A stretch of 36,777 nucleotides of DNA, from the NCBI GenBank assembly GCA_025929365.1, contig JAICMG010000011.1:1-36777 (forward strand), in the 5' to 3' direction. The notes under the pieces are model-generated. The model was not told the DNA's origin. It did not search any database and was given only the letters and a program-made list of their open reading frames with translations. Position numbers and translations under genes: made by a program. The stretch is from Frankiaceae bacterium. GTDB taxonomy: Bacteria > Actinomycetota > Actinomycetes > JAFAQI01. The number at the start of each line of letters is the position of its first letter. Position 1 is the first letter of the stretch. Of this stretch, positions 30,961-36,777 are shown piece by piece.

Positions 30961-31569
30961 TCATTGGCCGGCGCGCCGCCGCGGCCGCGCGTCGTAGTCC
31001 CGCAACGCCGCCTCGGCGGCCTCGAGCTTGGCGCGTAGCGCGGCCCGCTCCGCCTCCACGACGGAACGGCTCGATTCGACCGCCTCGACGATCGCGTCGC
31101 GCAGCTGGTCGTCGTCCAGGTGCTCGGCAAGCGCGCTCACCGCGCCCGGGCGCAGGGAGACCGGTCGGGCGACGCGGCGAGCGCCACGCTGTGCCTCGAC
31201 CGTCCATTCGCCATCTCTGAAGCGCAGGGTGACGGCAAGCGGCGGGACCCGGTTCGCAGTCCGCGCCGCGCGCGGTTTCGGCGCGGCGGTGCGCTTCGTG
31301 GCCGGAGCTGCAGGTGCCTTCCGGCCGGCGATGCCGAGCTCGGCGGGCGCGAAGGGCACCTCGTCCTTTCCGAGCCGGACGACGATGAACTCGCCCTCCT
31401 TCGGGTTGCCGACGCGGATCACGTTGCCGCGTGTGCCCGCCGCGACCGCGGCCGAGGCGGCCCGGATGACGACGCGCGGCTTCTCGCCCGCGGTGACCTT
31501 CTCGCGCAGCTCTGCGACGTCGCTGTCCGTCAACGGGGGCGGCGTGGCTGCGGTTCGACGCGTAGGCAC
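30961..31569 (-). CDS. Uncharacterised basic actinobacterial protein (possibly DUF6319)
   Basis: A 202-aa protein. The N-terminal part contains a compact region (about 15-80: DSDVAELREKVTAG, VIRVGNPKEGEFIVVRLGKD). Then comes an Ala/Lys/Arg/Pro-rich linker (84-110), a second beta-rich segment (LAVTLRFRDGEWTVEAQRGA) and a C-terminal coiled coil (about 165-195, AERAALRAKLEAAEAALRDY). I recall similar actinobacterial proteins under DUF6319, but am not certain. The basic linker could bind nucleic acid; this is inference. GTG 31569 follows TACGAT by exactly 6 nt. It is divergent from hmgA. Confidence 0.65.
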   Translation of the reverse strand: MPTRRTAATPPPLTDSDVAELREKVTAGEKPRVVIRAASAAVAAGTRGNVIRVGNPKEGEFIVVRLGKDEVPFAPAELGIAGRKAPAAPATKRTAAPKPRAARTANRVPPLAVTLRFRDGEWTVEAQRGARRVARPVSLRPGAVSALAEHLDDDQLRDAIVEAVESSRSVVEAERAALRAKLEAAEAALRDYDARPRRRAGQ

Positions 31570-31575
31570 GCAGAA

Positions 31576-31591
31576 ATCGTAGGCGTACGGT
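31576..31591. promoter_or_regulatory. Back-to-back -10 elements of hmgA and the basic protein gene
   Basis: On the minus strand TACGAT (31581-31576) ends 6 nt before GTG 31569. On the plus strand TACGGT (31586-31591) ends 7 nt before GTG 31599. The two full TANNNT hexamers are 4 bp apart, so each promoter's -35 region must lie inside the other gene's coding sequence. Confidence 0.6.
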
Positions 31592-31598
31592 TCGGAAC

Positions 31599-32777
31599 GT
31601 GGCCTACTACCGCTGCGTTGGCGACGTCCCGCCGAAGCGCCACACGCAGCACCGCGACGCGGATGGGGGGCTGTACGCCGAGGAGCTCATGGGAGAGGAA
31701 GGCTTCAGCTCCGCCTCCTCGCTGCTCTACCACCGCGGCGTTCCTTCCGCGATCAGCGCGGCGCGACCGTGGCCGCAGGAGAACGACGCGACGGCGCCCA
31801 ACGAGCCGCTGCTGCCCCGCCACTTCCGGCTGCACCAGCTGTCGAATGAATGGGAGTCACGCGACGCCGTCACGGGCCGCCTGCTCGTGCTCGGCAACTC
31901 CGACGTGCGGATCCGCTATGCCGTCGCCGGCGCGGTGTCGCCGTACTACCGCAACGCGATCGGTGACGAGTGCGTCTACGTGGAGTCCGGTCAGGCGCTC
32001 GTCGAGACAGTGTTCGGGCGGCTCGACGCCGGACCAGGCGACTACGTCGTGATTCCGCGCGGCACGACGCACCGGTGGGTTCCCGGTGCCCGCGCTCCCT
32101 TGCGGTTGTACGCGATCGAGGCAGCCAGCCACATCTCGCCGCCGCGCCGCTATCTGTCCCGCAACGGGCAGCACCTCGAGCACGCGCCGTACTGCGAGCG
32201 CGATCTCCACGGTCCGACCGAACCGCTTCTCGTCGACGGTGAGGACGTCGAGGTGTTCGTGAAGCACCGCGGTGGTCGCGGCATCGCCGGCACCGTCTAC
32301 ACCCAGGTCACCCATCCGTTCGACGTCGTCGGGTGGGACGGCTGCATGTACCCGTACACGTTCAACATCGACGACTTCGAGCCCATCACCGGCCGCATCC
32401 ACCAGCCGCCGCCGGTCCATCAGGTCTTCGAGGCGACGAACTTCGTCGTCTGCAACTTCGTCCCGCGCAAGGTCGACTACCACCCGCTCGCGGTTCCGGT
32501 GCCGTACTACCACTCCAACGTCGACAGCGACGAGGTGATGTTCTACTGCGGCGGCGACTACGAAGCTCGGAAGGGGTCGGGCATCGGCGTCGGCTCGGTG
32601 TCGCTGCACCCCGGCGGCTTCACGCACGGCCCGCAGCCCGGTGCGGTCGAGCGCAGCCTCGGCGTCGAGTCCTTCGACGAGCTCGCCGTGATGGTGGACA
32701 CGTTCCGCCCGCTGGAGATCGGTGCCGGAGCCGCGGGATGCGAGGACTCCGAGTACGCCTGGAGCTGGGCCCGCTGA
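31599..32777 (+). CDS. hmgA: Homogentisate 1,2-dioxygenase
   Basis: A 392-aa non-haem Fe(II) dioxygenase that opens the ring of homogentisate to maleylacetoacetate in tyrosine/phenylalanine catabolism. Clear family segments are the N-terminal YYRCVGDVPPKRHTQHR, RNAIGDECVYVESG, GDYVVIPRGTTHRW and VGWDGCMYPYTFNIDDF. The iron-site region carries YYHSNVDSDEVMFYCGGDY and then LHPGGFTHGPQPG, which supply the His and Glu ligands. Length is typical of the shorter bacterial form. GTG 31599 is the start, 7 nt after TACGGT. Fumarylacetoacetase follows 14 bp downstream in the same operon. Confidence 0.93.
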   Translation: MAYYRCVGDVPPKRHTQHRDADGGLYAEELMGEEGFSSASSLLYHRGVPSAISAARPWPQENDATAPNEPLLPRHFRLHQLSNEWESRDAVTGRLLVLGNSDVRIRYAVAGAVSPYYRNAIGDECVYVESGQALVETVFGRLDAGPGDYVVIPRGTTHRWVPGARAPLRLYAIEAASHISPPRRYLSRNGQHLEHAPYCERDLHGPTEPLLVDGEDVEVFVKHRGGRGIAGTVYTQVTHPFDVVGWDGCMYPYTFNIDDFEPITGRIHQPPPVHQVFEATNFVVCNFVPRKVDYHPLAVPVPYYHSNVDSDEVMFYCGGDYEARKGSGIGVGSVSLHPGGFTHGPQPGAVERSLGVESFDELAVMVDTFRPLEIGAGAAGCEDSEYAWSWAR

Positions 32778-32791
32778 GCCGGCCGCCGGTC

Positions 32792-33892
32792 ATGACGGAG
32801 TGCTATCCGCTCGGCATCTACAGCCGGGCCGACAACCCGCAGGCCCGGCGCGTCGGCGTCCGCGTCGGCGAGCACGTCCTCGATCTCACTCGGACTGCGC
32901 AGCAGCTCAAGCTGCCGTGGGCCGAGCTGGTGCGCGGCCCGACCCTGAACCCGCTGCTCGCGGCCGGCGCTGCGGTCTGGCGGGAGATGTACGACGCACT
33001 GCCCTCGCTCGAGGGACCGCGCCTGCCGCTGCGCTCGGTGCGGCTTCACCGGCCGTTCGAGGTCGCGGACTACGTCGACTTCTACGCCAGCGAGCACCAC
33101 GCGGCCCGGCTCGCGCGGATCCTGCGACCCGGTCAGGAGCCGCTGCCTCCAGCGTGGCGCCACCAGCCCATGGGCTATCACGGGCGCGCCGGCACCGTGG
33201 TCGTGTCCGGGACGCCGGTCCGGCGCCCGTGCGGGCAGCACCGAACACCACATGGCGATGTGGTGACCGGCCCCGCCGAGCGCCTCGATGCCGAGGTGGA
33301 GGTCGGGTTCGTCGTCGGGGTCGCCACGGAGCTCGGGGCCTCGGTCCGGGTCGATGAGTTCGAGGCACACGTGTTCGGGGTCGTGCTGGTCAACGACTGG
33401 TCGGCCCGCGACCTGCAGGCGTTCGAGACCGTGCCGCTCGGACCGTTCCTCGGCAAGTCGTTCCAGACCTCCATCTCGCCGTGGGTGGTGCCGCTCGCCG
33501 CATTCGAGGCGGCTCGTGTCCCGGTGCCCGCTGCCGGAAGCGAGGTCCCGTCTCATCTGCTCGAAGCGCGGCCGTGGGGGCTCGACATCGAGCTCGAGCT
33601 GCGGGTCAACGATCACCTGCTGTCGCGGCCGCCGTACCGGTCGATGTACTGGTCGCCGGCACAGATGCTCGCGCATCTCACATCGAACGGCGCAGCGCTG
33701 CGGTCCGGGGATCTGTACGCCTCGGGAACCGTGAGCGGCGCGGGCGAGGACGAGGTCGGATCGCTCATCGAGATGGAGGGTCAACAGTTTCTCGCCGACG
33801 GCGACGAGGTCGTCATCACCGCGACGGCACCGGCAACCGACGGCGGCCGGCTGGACCTCGGTGAGGTCCGCGGCACGATCCTGCCCGCGTGA
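32792..33892 (+). CDS. Fumarylacetoacetase / FAH-family hydrolase
   Basis: A 366-aa hydrolase that cleaves fumarylacetoacetate to fumarate and acetoacetate, the last step of homogentisate degradation. Metal ligands align with animal FAH: Asp96 (DFYASEHHA, with catalytic-type His103), Glu168 and Glu170 (LDAEVEVGF) and Asp202 (VLVNDWSARD). Lys222 lies in PLGPFLGKSFQTSISPWVVP, and YHGRAGTVVVSGTPVRRP is also conserved. The protein is somewhat shorter than mammalian FAH (about 420 aa). ATG 32792, 14 bp after hmgA, is the only good start. The isomerase between the two steps is not in the window. Its stop and the convergent stop form TGACGGTCA. Confidence 0.9.
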   Translation: MTECYPLGIYSRADNPQARRVGVRVGEHVLDLTRTAQQLKLPWAELVRGPTLNPLLAAGAAVWREMYDALPSLEGPRLPLRSVRLHRPFEVADYVDFYASEHHAARLARILRPGQEPLPPAWRHQPMGYHGRAGTVVVSGTPVRRPCGQHRTPHGDVVTGPAERLDAEVEVGFVVGVATELGASVRVDEFEAHVFGVVLVNDWSARDLQAFETVPLGPFLGKSFQTSISPWVVPLAAFEAARVPVPAAGSEVPSHLLEARPWGLDIELELRVNDHLLSRPPYRSMYWSPAQMLAHLTSNGAALRSGDLYASGTVSGAGEDEVGSLIEMEGQQFLADGDEVVITATAPATDGGRLDLGEVRGTILPA

Positions 33893-33895
33893 CGG

Positions 33896-35224
33896 TCAGC
33901 CGGTCGAGCGAACTACCGCTGCGAGCGCGGCGTCGATGTGGTTGCTCGCCTTGGTGACGCTGCGTGCCCCGCTGAAAAGGAACGAGAACGTCACAAGGCG
34001 GCCGCCCTCGGTCTCGGTGTAGCCGGACAGGCTGGTGATGTGGTCGAGCGTCCCCGTCTTGGCGTGCACCTTGCCCCTGACGTGCGGCCCGCACATCCGG
34101 TGCTGCAGTGTCCCGCCGTGCTTGCAGGAGACGGCGAGGCCCGTGTACACGACGCGGTACGCGGGTGGCTGGCTCGGCAGCTTGGCAAGCCAGGCGATGA
34201 AGCTCCCCGGCGTCTCGCGGTTCGAGTACGACAGGCCCGAGCCGTCCTCGACCCGCCCGACGGGCAAGCTCAGCCGGTGCGCGAACGCGCGCACCGCTGC
34301 GACGCCGTGTGCCCGCGTGCCGTGCGCGGCGTACTGGAACCCGAGCTCGCGCAGCATCATCTCGGCGTAGTAGTTGATCGACTCGCGCAACGTCATCCCG
34401 ACGATCGCGGAGAGCGGTCGCGACTGGTGGGACACCATCGGGAAGCGAGTCGCAGGCGCGGCTGCGACGACCGTCGGGCCGGCGACGTGCACGCCCGCGT
34501 TGGTGAGAGCGGTCCGCCACAGTCCGGCGTTCGCACTGGTCGGGTCGGCGAGGAAGCTCGGGTTCGAACGCCAGTTGTCGTTGTCGACGCTGAAGGCATC
34601 CACCGCGCCGGACTCGTCGGGCAGGAAGTCGTGCTTCCAGCCCGGCGCGCGGGTCCCATGGCCGTATCGGGTGTCGTCGACCACAAGGCGCCCGGTCACC
34701 CGGCGCACCCCGATCGTGCGGAGCTGCCGGGCGAGGCCCCGGAGGTTGTGGCGGGTCAGCGTGGGGTCGCCCGAACCGACCAGCACGAGGTCGCCGACGA
34801 TCACGCCGCTGCGTGGCTCCGCCGTGGCCGAGACCTGCGTCGTGTAGCGGAAGCTCGGGCCGACCTGCTCGAGCAGGGCGATCGTGGTGAAGAGCTTCTC
34901 GTTGCTCGCGGGCGCGCTCGACCGGTTGGGTGCGTGCGCGATGGTGCCGAGCCCGGAGATCCTGATCTTGTAATCGGGGTGACGCGCGGTGCTGCCGCGC
35001 AACGCTTCATGGACGCTGTCGGTGATGCGGGCGAGTGCTGAACCGGCTGTCGGTGAGCTCGAGGGCGTAGGTGAGACCGAGGGAGACGGGCTCGAGCCCG
35101 AGGTCGGCGACGACGAGGGCGACGCGCTCGGGCTGGGCGATGGTGCTGCAGCGCCTGTCGTGACCCCCACGACGGCAGAGGTGATCAAGGCCGTGGCGAG
35201 CACAGCCAGTCTGGGGGAGGCCAT
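33896..35224 (-). CDS. dacB: D-alanyl-D-alanine carboxypeptidase/endopeptidase (PBP4/DacB type)
   Basis: A 442-aa penicillin-binding protein that trims peptidoglycan stem peptides. An N-terminal signal or anchor (about 5-26) is followed by a Ser/Pro-rich linker (27-60). The active-site motifs are SNEK (Ser107, Lys110), SIN (282-284) and KTG (389-391); DGSGLS (327-332) is also typical. The region between SxxK and SxN is long, with GDLVLVGSGDPTLT and FSVDNDNWRSNP, as in the class C PBP4 family. ATG 35224 begins the signal peptide. TACGGT (35240-35235, minus) lies upstream and overlaps the divergent promoter. Confidence 0.92.
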   Translation of the reverse strand: MASPRLAVLATALITSAVVGVTTGAAAPSPSPSASPSSSPTSGSSPSPSVSPTPSSSPTAGSALARITDSVHEALRGSTARHPDYKIRISGLGTIAHAPNRSSAPASNEKLFTTIALLEQVGPSFRYTTQVSATAEPRSGVIVGDLVLVGSGDPTLTRHNLRGLARQLRTIGVRRVTGRLVVDDTRYGHGTRAPGWKHDFLPDESGAVDAFSVDNDNWRSNPSFLADPTSANAGLWRTALTNAGVHVAGPTVVAAAPATRFPMVSHQSRPLSAIVGMTLRESINYYAEMMLRELGFQYAAHGTRAHGVAAVRAFAHRLSLPVGRVEDGSGLSYSNRETPGSFIAWLAKLPSQPPAYRVVYTGLAVSCKHGGTLQHRMCGPHVRGKVHAKTGTLDHITSLSGYTETEGGRLVTFSFLFSGARSVTKASNHIDAALAAVVRSTG

Positions 35225-35233
35225 CAGGGCACC

Positions 35234-35240
35234 TACCGTA
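35234..35240. promoter_or_regulatory. Overlapping divergent -10 elements of dacB and the SpoU gene
   Basis: TACCGTA reads TACCGT on the plus strand (35234-35239) and TACGGT on the minus strand (35240-35235). Both are full TANNNT matches and overlap by 5 bp. The plus hexamer ends 8 nt before ATG 35248 and the minus one 10 nt before ATG 35224, so leaders would be absent or a few bases long. Confidence 0.5.
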
Positions 35241-35247
35241 TGTCGTC

Positions 35248-35865
35248 ATGGACGGGGACGCGGCCGATCGGGACGTGGGTGTCGGCCCCTGTCCGAAGCC
35301 CTGGCCGACGGATGAGCGGCTCGATCCCGAGCTGCTCCGGCATGGAGACCGTCGCAACGTGGTCGATCGTTACCGCTATTGGTCCAACGACGCGATCGTG
35401 GCCGACCTTGAGCAGTCTCGGCGCGACTTTCACGTGGCGATCGAGAACTGGCAGCACGACTTCAACATCGGGGCGGTCGTGCGCAACGCCAACGCCTTCC
35501 AGGCGGCCGCGGTGCACATCGTCGGCAACCGCCGCTGGAACCGCCGCGGCGCGATGGTCACCGATCGGTACGTCGAGGTCCGGCACCACGCTTCTGTGTC
35601 CGCTCTGGCGTCGTGGGCAGCGAGCGAAGCGATGCCGTTGGTCGGGATCGACCTGCTGCCGGGTTCGCAGAGCATCGTCGATGCGGACCTGCCACGGCGA
35701 TGCGTCCTCGTCTTTGGCCAGGAAGGCCCGGGGTTGTCCGAGGCCGCTCGGGAGGCGTGCGCAGCGGTCCTGCACATCCCGCAGCACGGCTCGACCCGCT
35801 CGATCAACGCCGGTGTGGCAAGCGGGATCGCGATGTATGAGTGGCTACGGCGTCACGATCACTAG
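35248..35865 (+). CDS. TrmH/SpoU-family RNA methyltransferase
   Basis: A 205-aa SPOUT methyltransferase that transfers a methyl group from SAM to tRNA or rRNA. The three SPOUT motifs are present: NIGAVVRNANAF (motif 1, Asn/Arg), LVFGQEGPGLSE (motif 2) and IPQHGSTRSINAGVASGIAM (motif 3), which form the trefoil-knot cofactor site. Motif 3 reads STRSIN, where many members have SLNVS. An N-terminal extension of about 60 residues holds basic and aromatic residues. The RNA target is unknown. ATG 35248 is the start. The stop codon shares a CTAG with the convergent gene's stop. Confidence 0.88.
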   Translation: MDGDAADRDVGVGPCPKPWPTDERLDPELLRHGDRRNVVDRYRYWSNDAIVADLEQSRRDFHVAIENWQHDFNIGAVVRNANAFQAAAVHIVGNRRWNRRGAMVTDRYVEVRHHASVSALASWAASEAMPLVGIDLLPGSQSIVDADLPRRCVLVFGQEGPGLSEAAREACAAVLHIPQHGSTRSINAGVASGIAMYEWLRRHDH

Positions 35866-36149
35866 CGAACCGTGCAGCGGGCTGGCAGGACGTTCAGCGC
35901 GATCGGGTAGGCACGGCAGATCGGTGGTCGCTCGTCGTGCGCCGTGCACAGTCGCGTCAGCGAGTCGAACCGGTCGCACTGGTAGGCGTGCATCCCGTCC
36001 CGCCGCTCGCCCGTGGGCCGCCAGTGATCGGCGGCGAAGCCGAGATCCTGGCTGCGAGTCGTGCCGGCCGACTGCCGGATGTCCGCGGGCCCCAGGGGAA
36101 ACCAGATCGGGTCGCAGCAGTCGCCGCACGCCGTACACGCTCCTGGCAC
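35862..36149 (-). CDS. YkgJ-type cysteine cluster protein
   Basis: A 95-aa protein with eight cysteines: Cys5, Cys8, Cys11 and Cys12 in CTACGDCC, then Cys58 (YQCDRF), Cys68 (RLCTAH), Cys78 (PPICRAYP) and Cys92. This is the zinc/iron-chelating CxxCxxCC family (YkgJ), which probably binds a metal or Fe-S cluster; the role is unknown. GTG 36149 is chosen because TATCCT lies 7 nt upstream and the conserved CxxC motif starts at residue 5. Both this gene and the SpoU gene end in TAG read from the same CTAG (35862-35865) on opposite strands. Confidence 0.8.
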   Translation of the reverse strand: MPGACTACGDCCDPIWFPLGPADIRQSAGTTRSQDLGFAADHWRPTGERRDGMHAYQCDRFDSLTRLCTAHDERPPICRAYPIALNVLPARCTVR

Positions 36150-36155
36150 AACCGG

Positions 36156-36162
36156 CAGGATA
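36156..36162. promoter_or_regulatory. Overlapping divergent -10 elements (Cys-cluster and RraA genes)
   Basis: CAGGATA reads CAGGAT on the plus strand (36156-36161), 6 nt before GTG 36168. It reads TATCCT on the minus strand (36162-36157), 7 nt before GTG 36149. The minus element is a full TANNNT match and the plus one keeps A2 and T6. The two share 5 bp, so the 18-bp gap between the genes contains both promoters. Confidence 0.5.
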
Positions 36163-36167
36163 GGGCC

Positions 36168-36737
36168 GTGACCGCACTTCCGGACTGGTTGTCGAGCACC
36201 GTCGCCTCCGACGCGACCGGTGGAGCGGGCGTGCTCGACGGGAGCATCCACGCGCTGTCGCCCGACCGCAGCGTGGCGGGGCCGGCTCTCGTCGTCGAGC
36301 TGTCGCTCGACGACAACCTCGCGATGCGCGACGTACCGGCCGCCGTGCCCGGCCCCGGCACCGTCCTCGTCGTCGCGGGGGCGGTCAACTCGCGCACCGC
36401 CGTGCTCGGCGACCTGGTTGCGCGCGAGCTGCTGGCCGCCGGCGTCGTCGCGGTCATCACCGACGGACCGATTCGTGACTCCCGTGCGGTCGCCGAGCTC
36501 GGGCTCGCGGTCTGGTCGAGAGGGACGACGCCGGTCGCCTCGTCGAAGGACGGGCCCGGCAACGTCGGTGGTGCTGTGGTCATCGCCGGCGTCTCGGTGC
36601 ACGACGGCGACCTGGTCGTCGCGGACGCCGACGGGGTCGTGGTCTGGCCGGCGGACCAGCTCGACGCGCTGCTCGCCAAGGCCGAGGCCAAGCAGCGTGC
36701 CGACGAGGAACGCCTGGCCGCGCTGACCAAGCGCTGA
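36168..36737 (+). CDS. RraA-family protein
   Basis: A 189-aa protein of the RraA/HMG-aldolase family. GDLVARELLAAGVVAVITDG followed by PIRDS matches the family's glycine-rich loop and the Arg-Asp pair that binds substrate and metal in 4-hydroxy-4-methyl-2-oxoglutarate aldolases. VHDGDLVVADADGVVVWP is the typical C-terminal strand region, and a charged helix ends the chain. Members are either class II aldolases/oxaloacetate decarboxylases or inhibitors of RNase E; the motifs do not settle which. GTG 36168 follows CAGGAT by 6 nt. A small hairpin follows the stop. Confidence 0.83.
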   Translation: MTALPDWLSSTVASDATGGAGVLDGSIHALSPDRSVAGPALVVELSLDDNLAMRDVPAAVPGPGTVLVVAGAVNSRTAVLGDLVARELLAAGVVAVITDGPIRDSRAVAELGLAVWSRGTTPVASSKDGPGNVGGAVVIAGVSVHDGDLVVADADGVVVWPADQLDALLAKAEAKQRADEERLAALTKR

Positions 36738-36745
36738 TCGGTAGT

Positions 36746-36777
36746 GCTCGCTCGCTATCGCGAGATCCTTCGCGAGC
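36746..36777 (+). terminator. Possible hairpin at the window end
   Basis: CTCGC-TATC-GCGAG (36751-36764) forms a 5-bp stem 13 nt after the RraA stop. A competing outer pairing GCTCGC/GCGAGC (36746-36751 with 36772-36777) also exists. The window ends here, so any T-tract is unseen. Confidence 0.35.

Noticed and set aside
33938-35041. A 367-codon plus-strand frame antisense to dacB
   Set aside because: dacB has all three active-site motifs; the antisense frame has no recognisable features.
1-36777. Mobile elements, prophage, tRNA or attachment sites
   Set aside because: No transposase, integrase or phage motifs, no tRNA-like cloverleaf, and no flanking direct repeats were seen. Base composition looks even throughout.

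Overview
The window is 36.8 kb of high-GC, densely packed bacterial DNA. I read it as chromosomal DNA of an actinobacterium. The reasons are many GTG starts, the absence of gaps over about 180 bp, an LLM-class F420-dependent oxidoreductase, a DUF4192 protein, a PspC-domain sensor kinase next to a second PspC protein, and many start codons that sit exactly 6-7 nt after a TANNNT-type -10 hexamer (leaderless transcription). The sequence alone does not fix the genus. I found no tRNA, rRNA, CRISPR array, insertion sequence, prophage or classical defence island. Most genes are housekeeping or peripheral metabolism.

Layout. 1-2.7 kb: tail of an aldo/keto reductase, AlkB-type dioxygenase, an unusual nucleotidyltransferase-kinase fusion coupled to a histidine phosphatase. 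2.7-6.7 kb: PspC-type histidine kinase and LuxR-type regulator (minus), divergent from a PspC/LiaF-like membrane protein and a small membrane protein, then a His/Gly-rich exported protein. 6.7-11.4 kb: xthA and an adenosine-deaminase-like gene diverging from one palindromic promoter, typA, and an SDR. 11.4-14.6 kb: a candidate structured small RNA with an intrinsic terminator, a sigma-region-4-like small protein, an F420 oxidoreductase, a low-molecular-weight phosphatase followed by what looks like a decayed fructosamine-kinase gene, and a DUF4192 protein. 14.6-18.4 kb: FMO-like flavoenzyme, Tat-exported amine oxidase and secreted beta-propeller, the last two coupled by stop/start overlaps. 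18.3-24.5 kb: unknown protein, RhtA-like exporter coupled to a spermidine-synthase-like methyltransferase, FUSC protein coupled to a flavoprotein disulfide reductase, and a small flavodoxin-like reductase. 24.4-31.6 kb: DapC/KAT-type aminotransferase, two SDRs, nitrilase-family amidase, TspO, a channel-like membrane protein, sulfotransferase-like protein, unknown basic protein. 31.6-36.8 kb: homogentisate dioxygenase and fumarylacetoacetase (end of tyrosine catabolism), DacB/PBP4 peptidase, SpoU methyltransferase, Cys-cluster protein, RraA-like protein.

The most notable features are not a classical gene cluster. They are (1) the systematic leaderless promoter grammar, including divergent gene pairs whose two -10 elements overlap on one short palindromic site; (2) a candidate small RNA at about 11.49-11.63 kb; (3) the nucleotidyltransferase-uridine-kinase-like fusion with its phosphatase partner; (4) traces of a fructosamine kinase beside its usual phosphatase neighbour; and (5) two 46-bp nested inverted repeats at gene ends. 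Functions are assigned from motifs read by eye; no database search was run.
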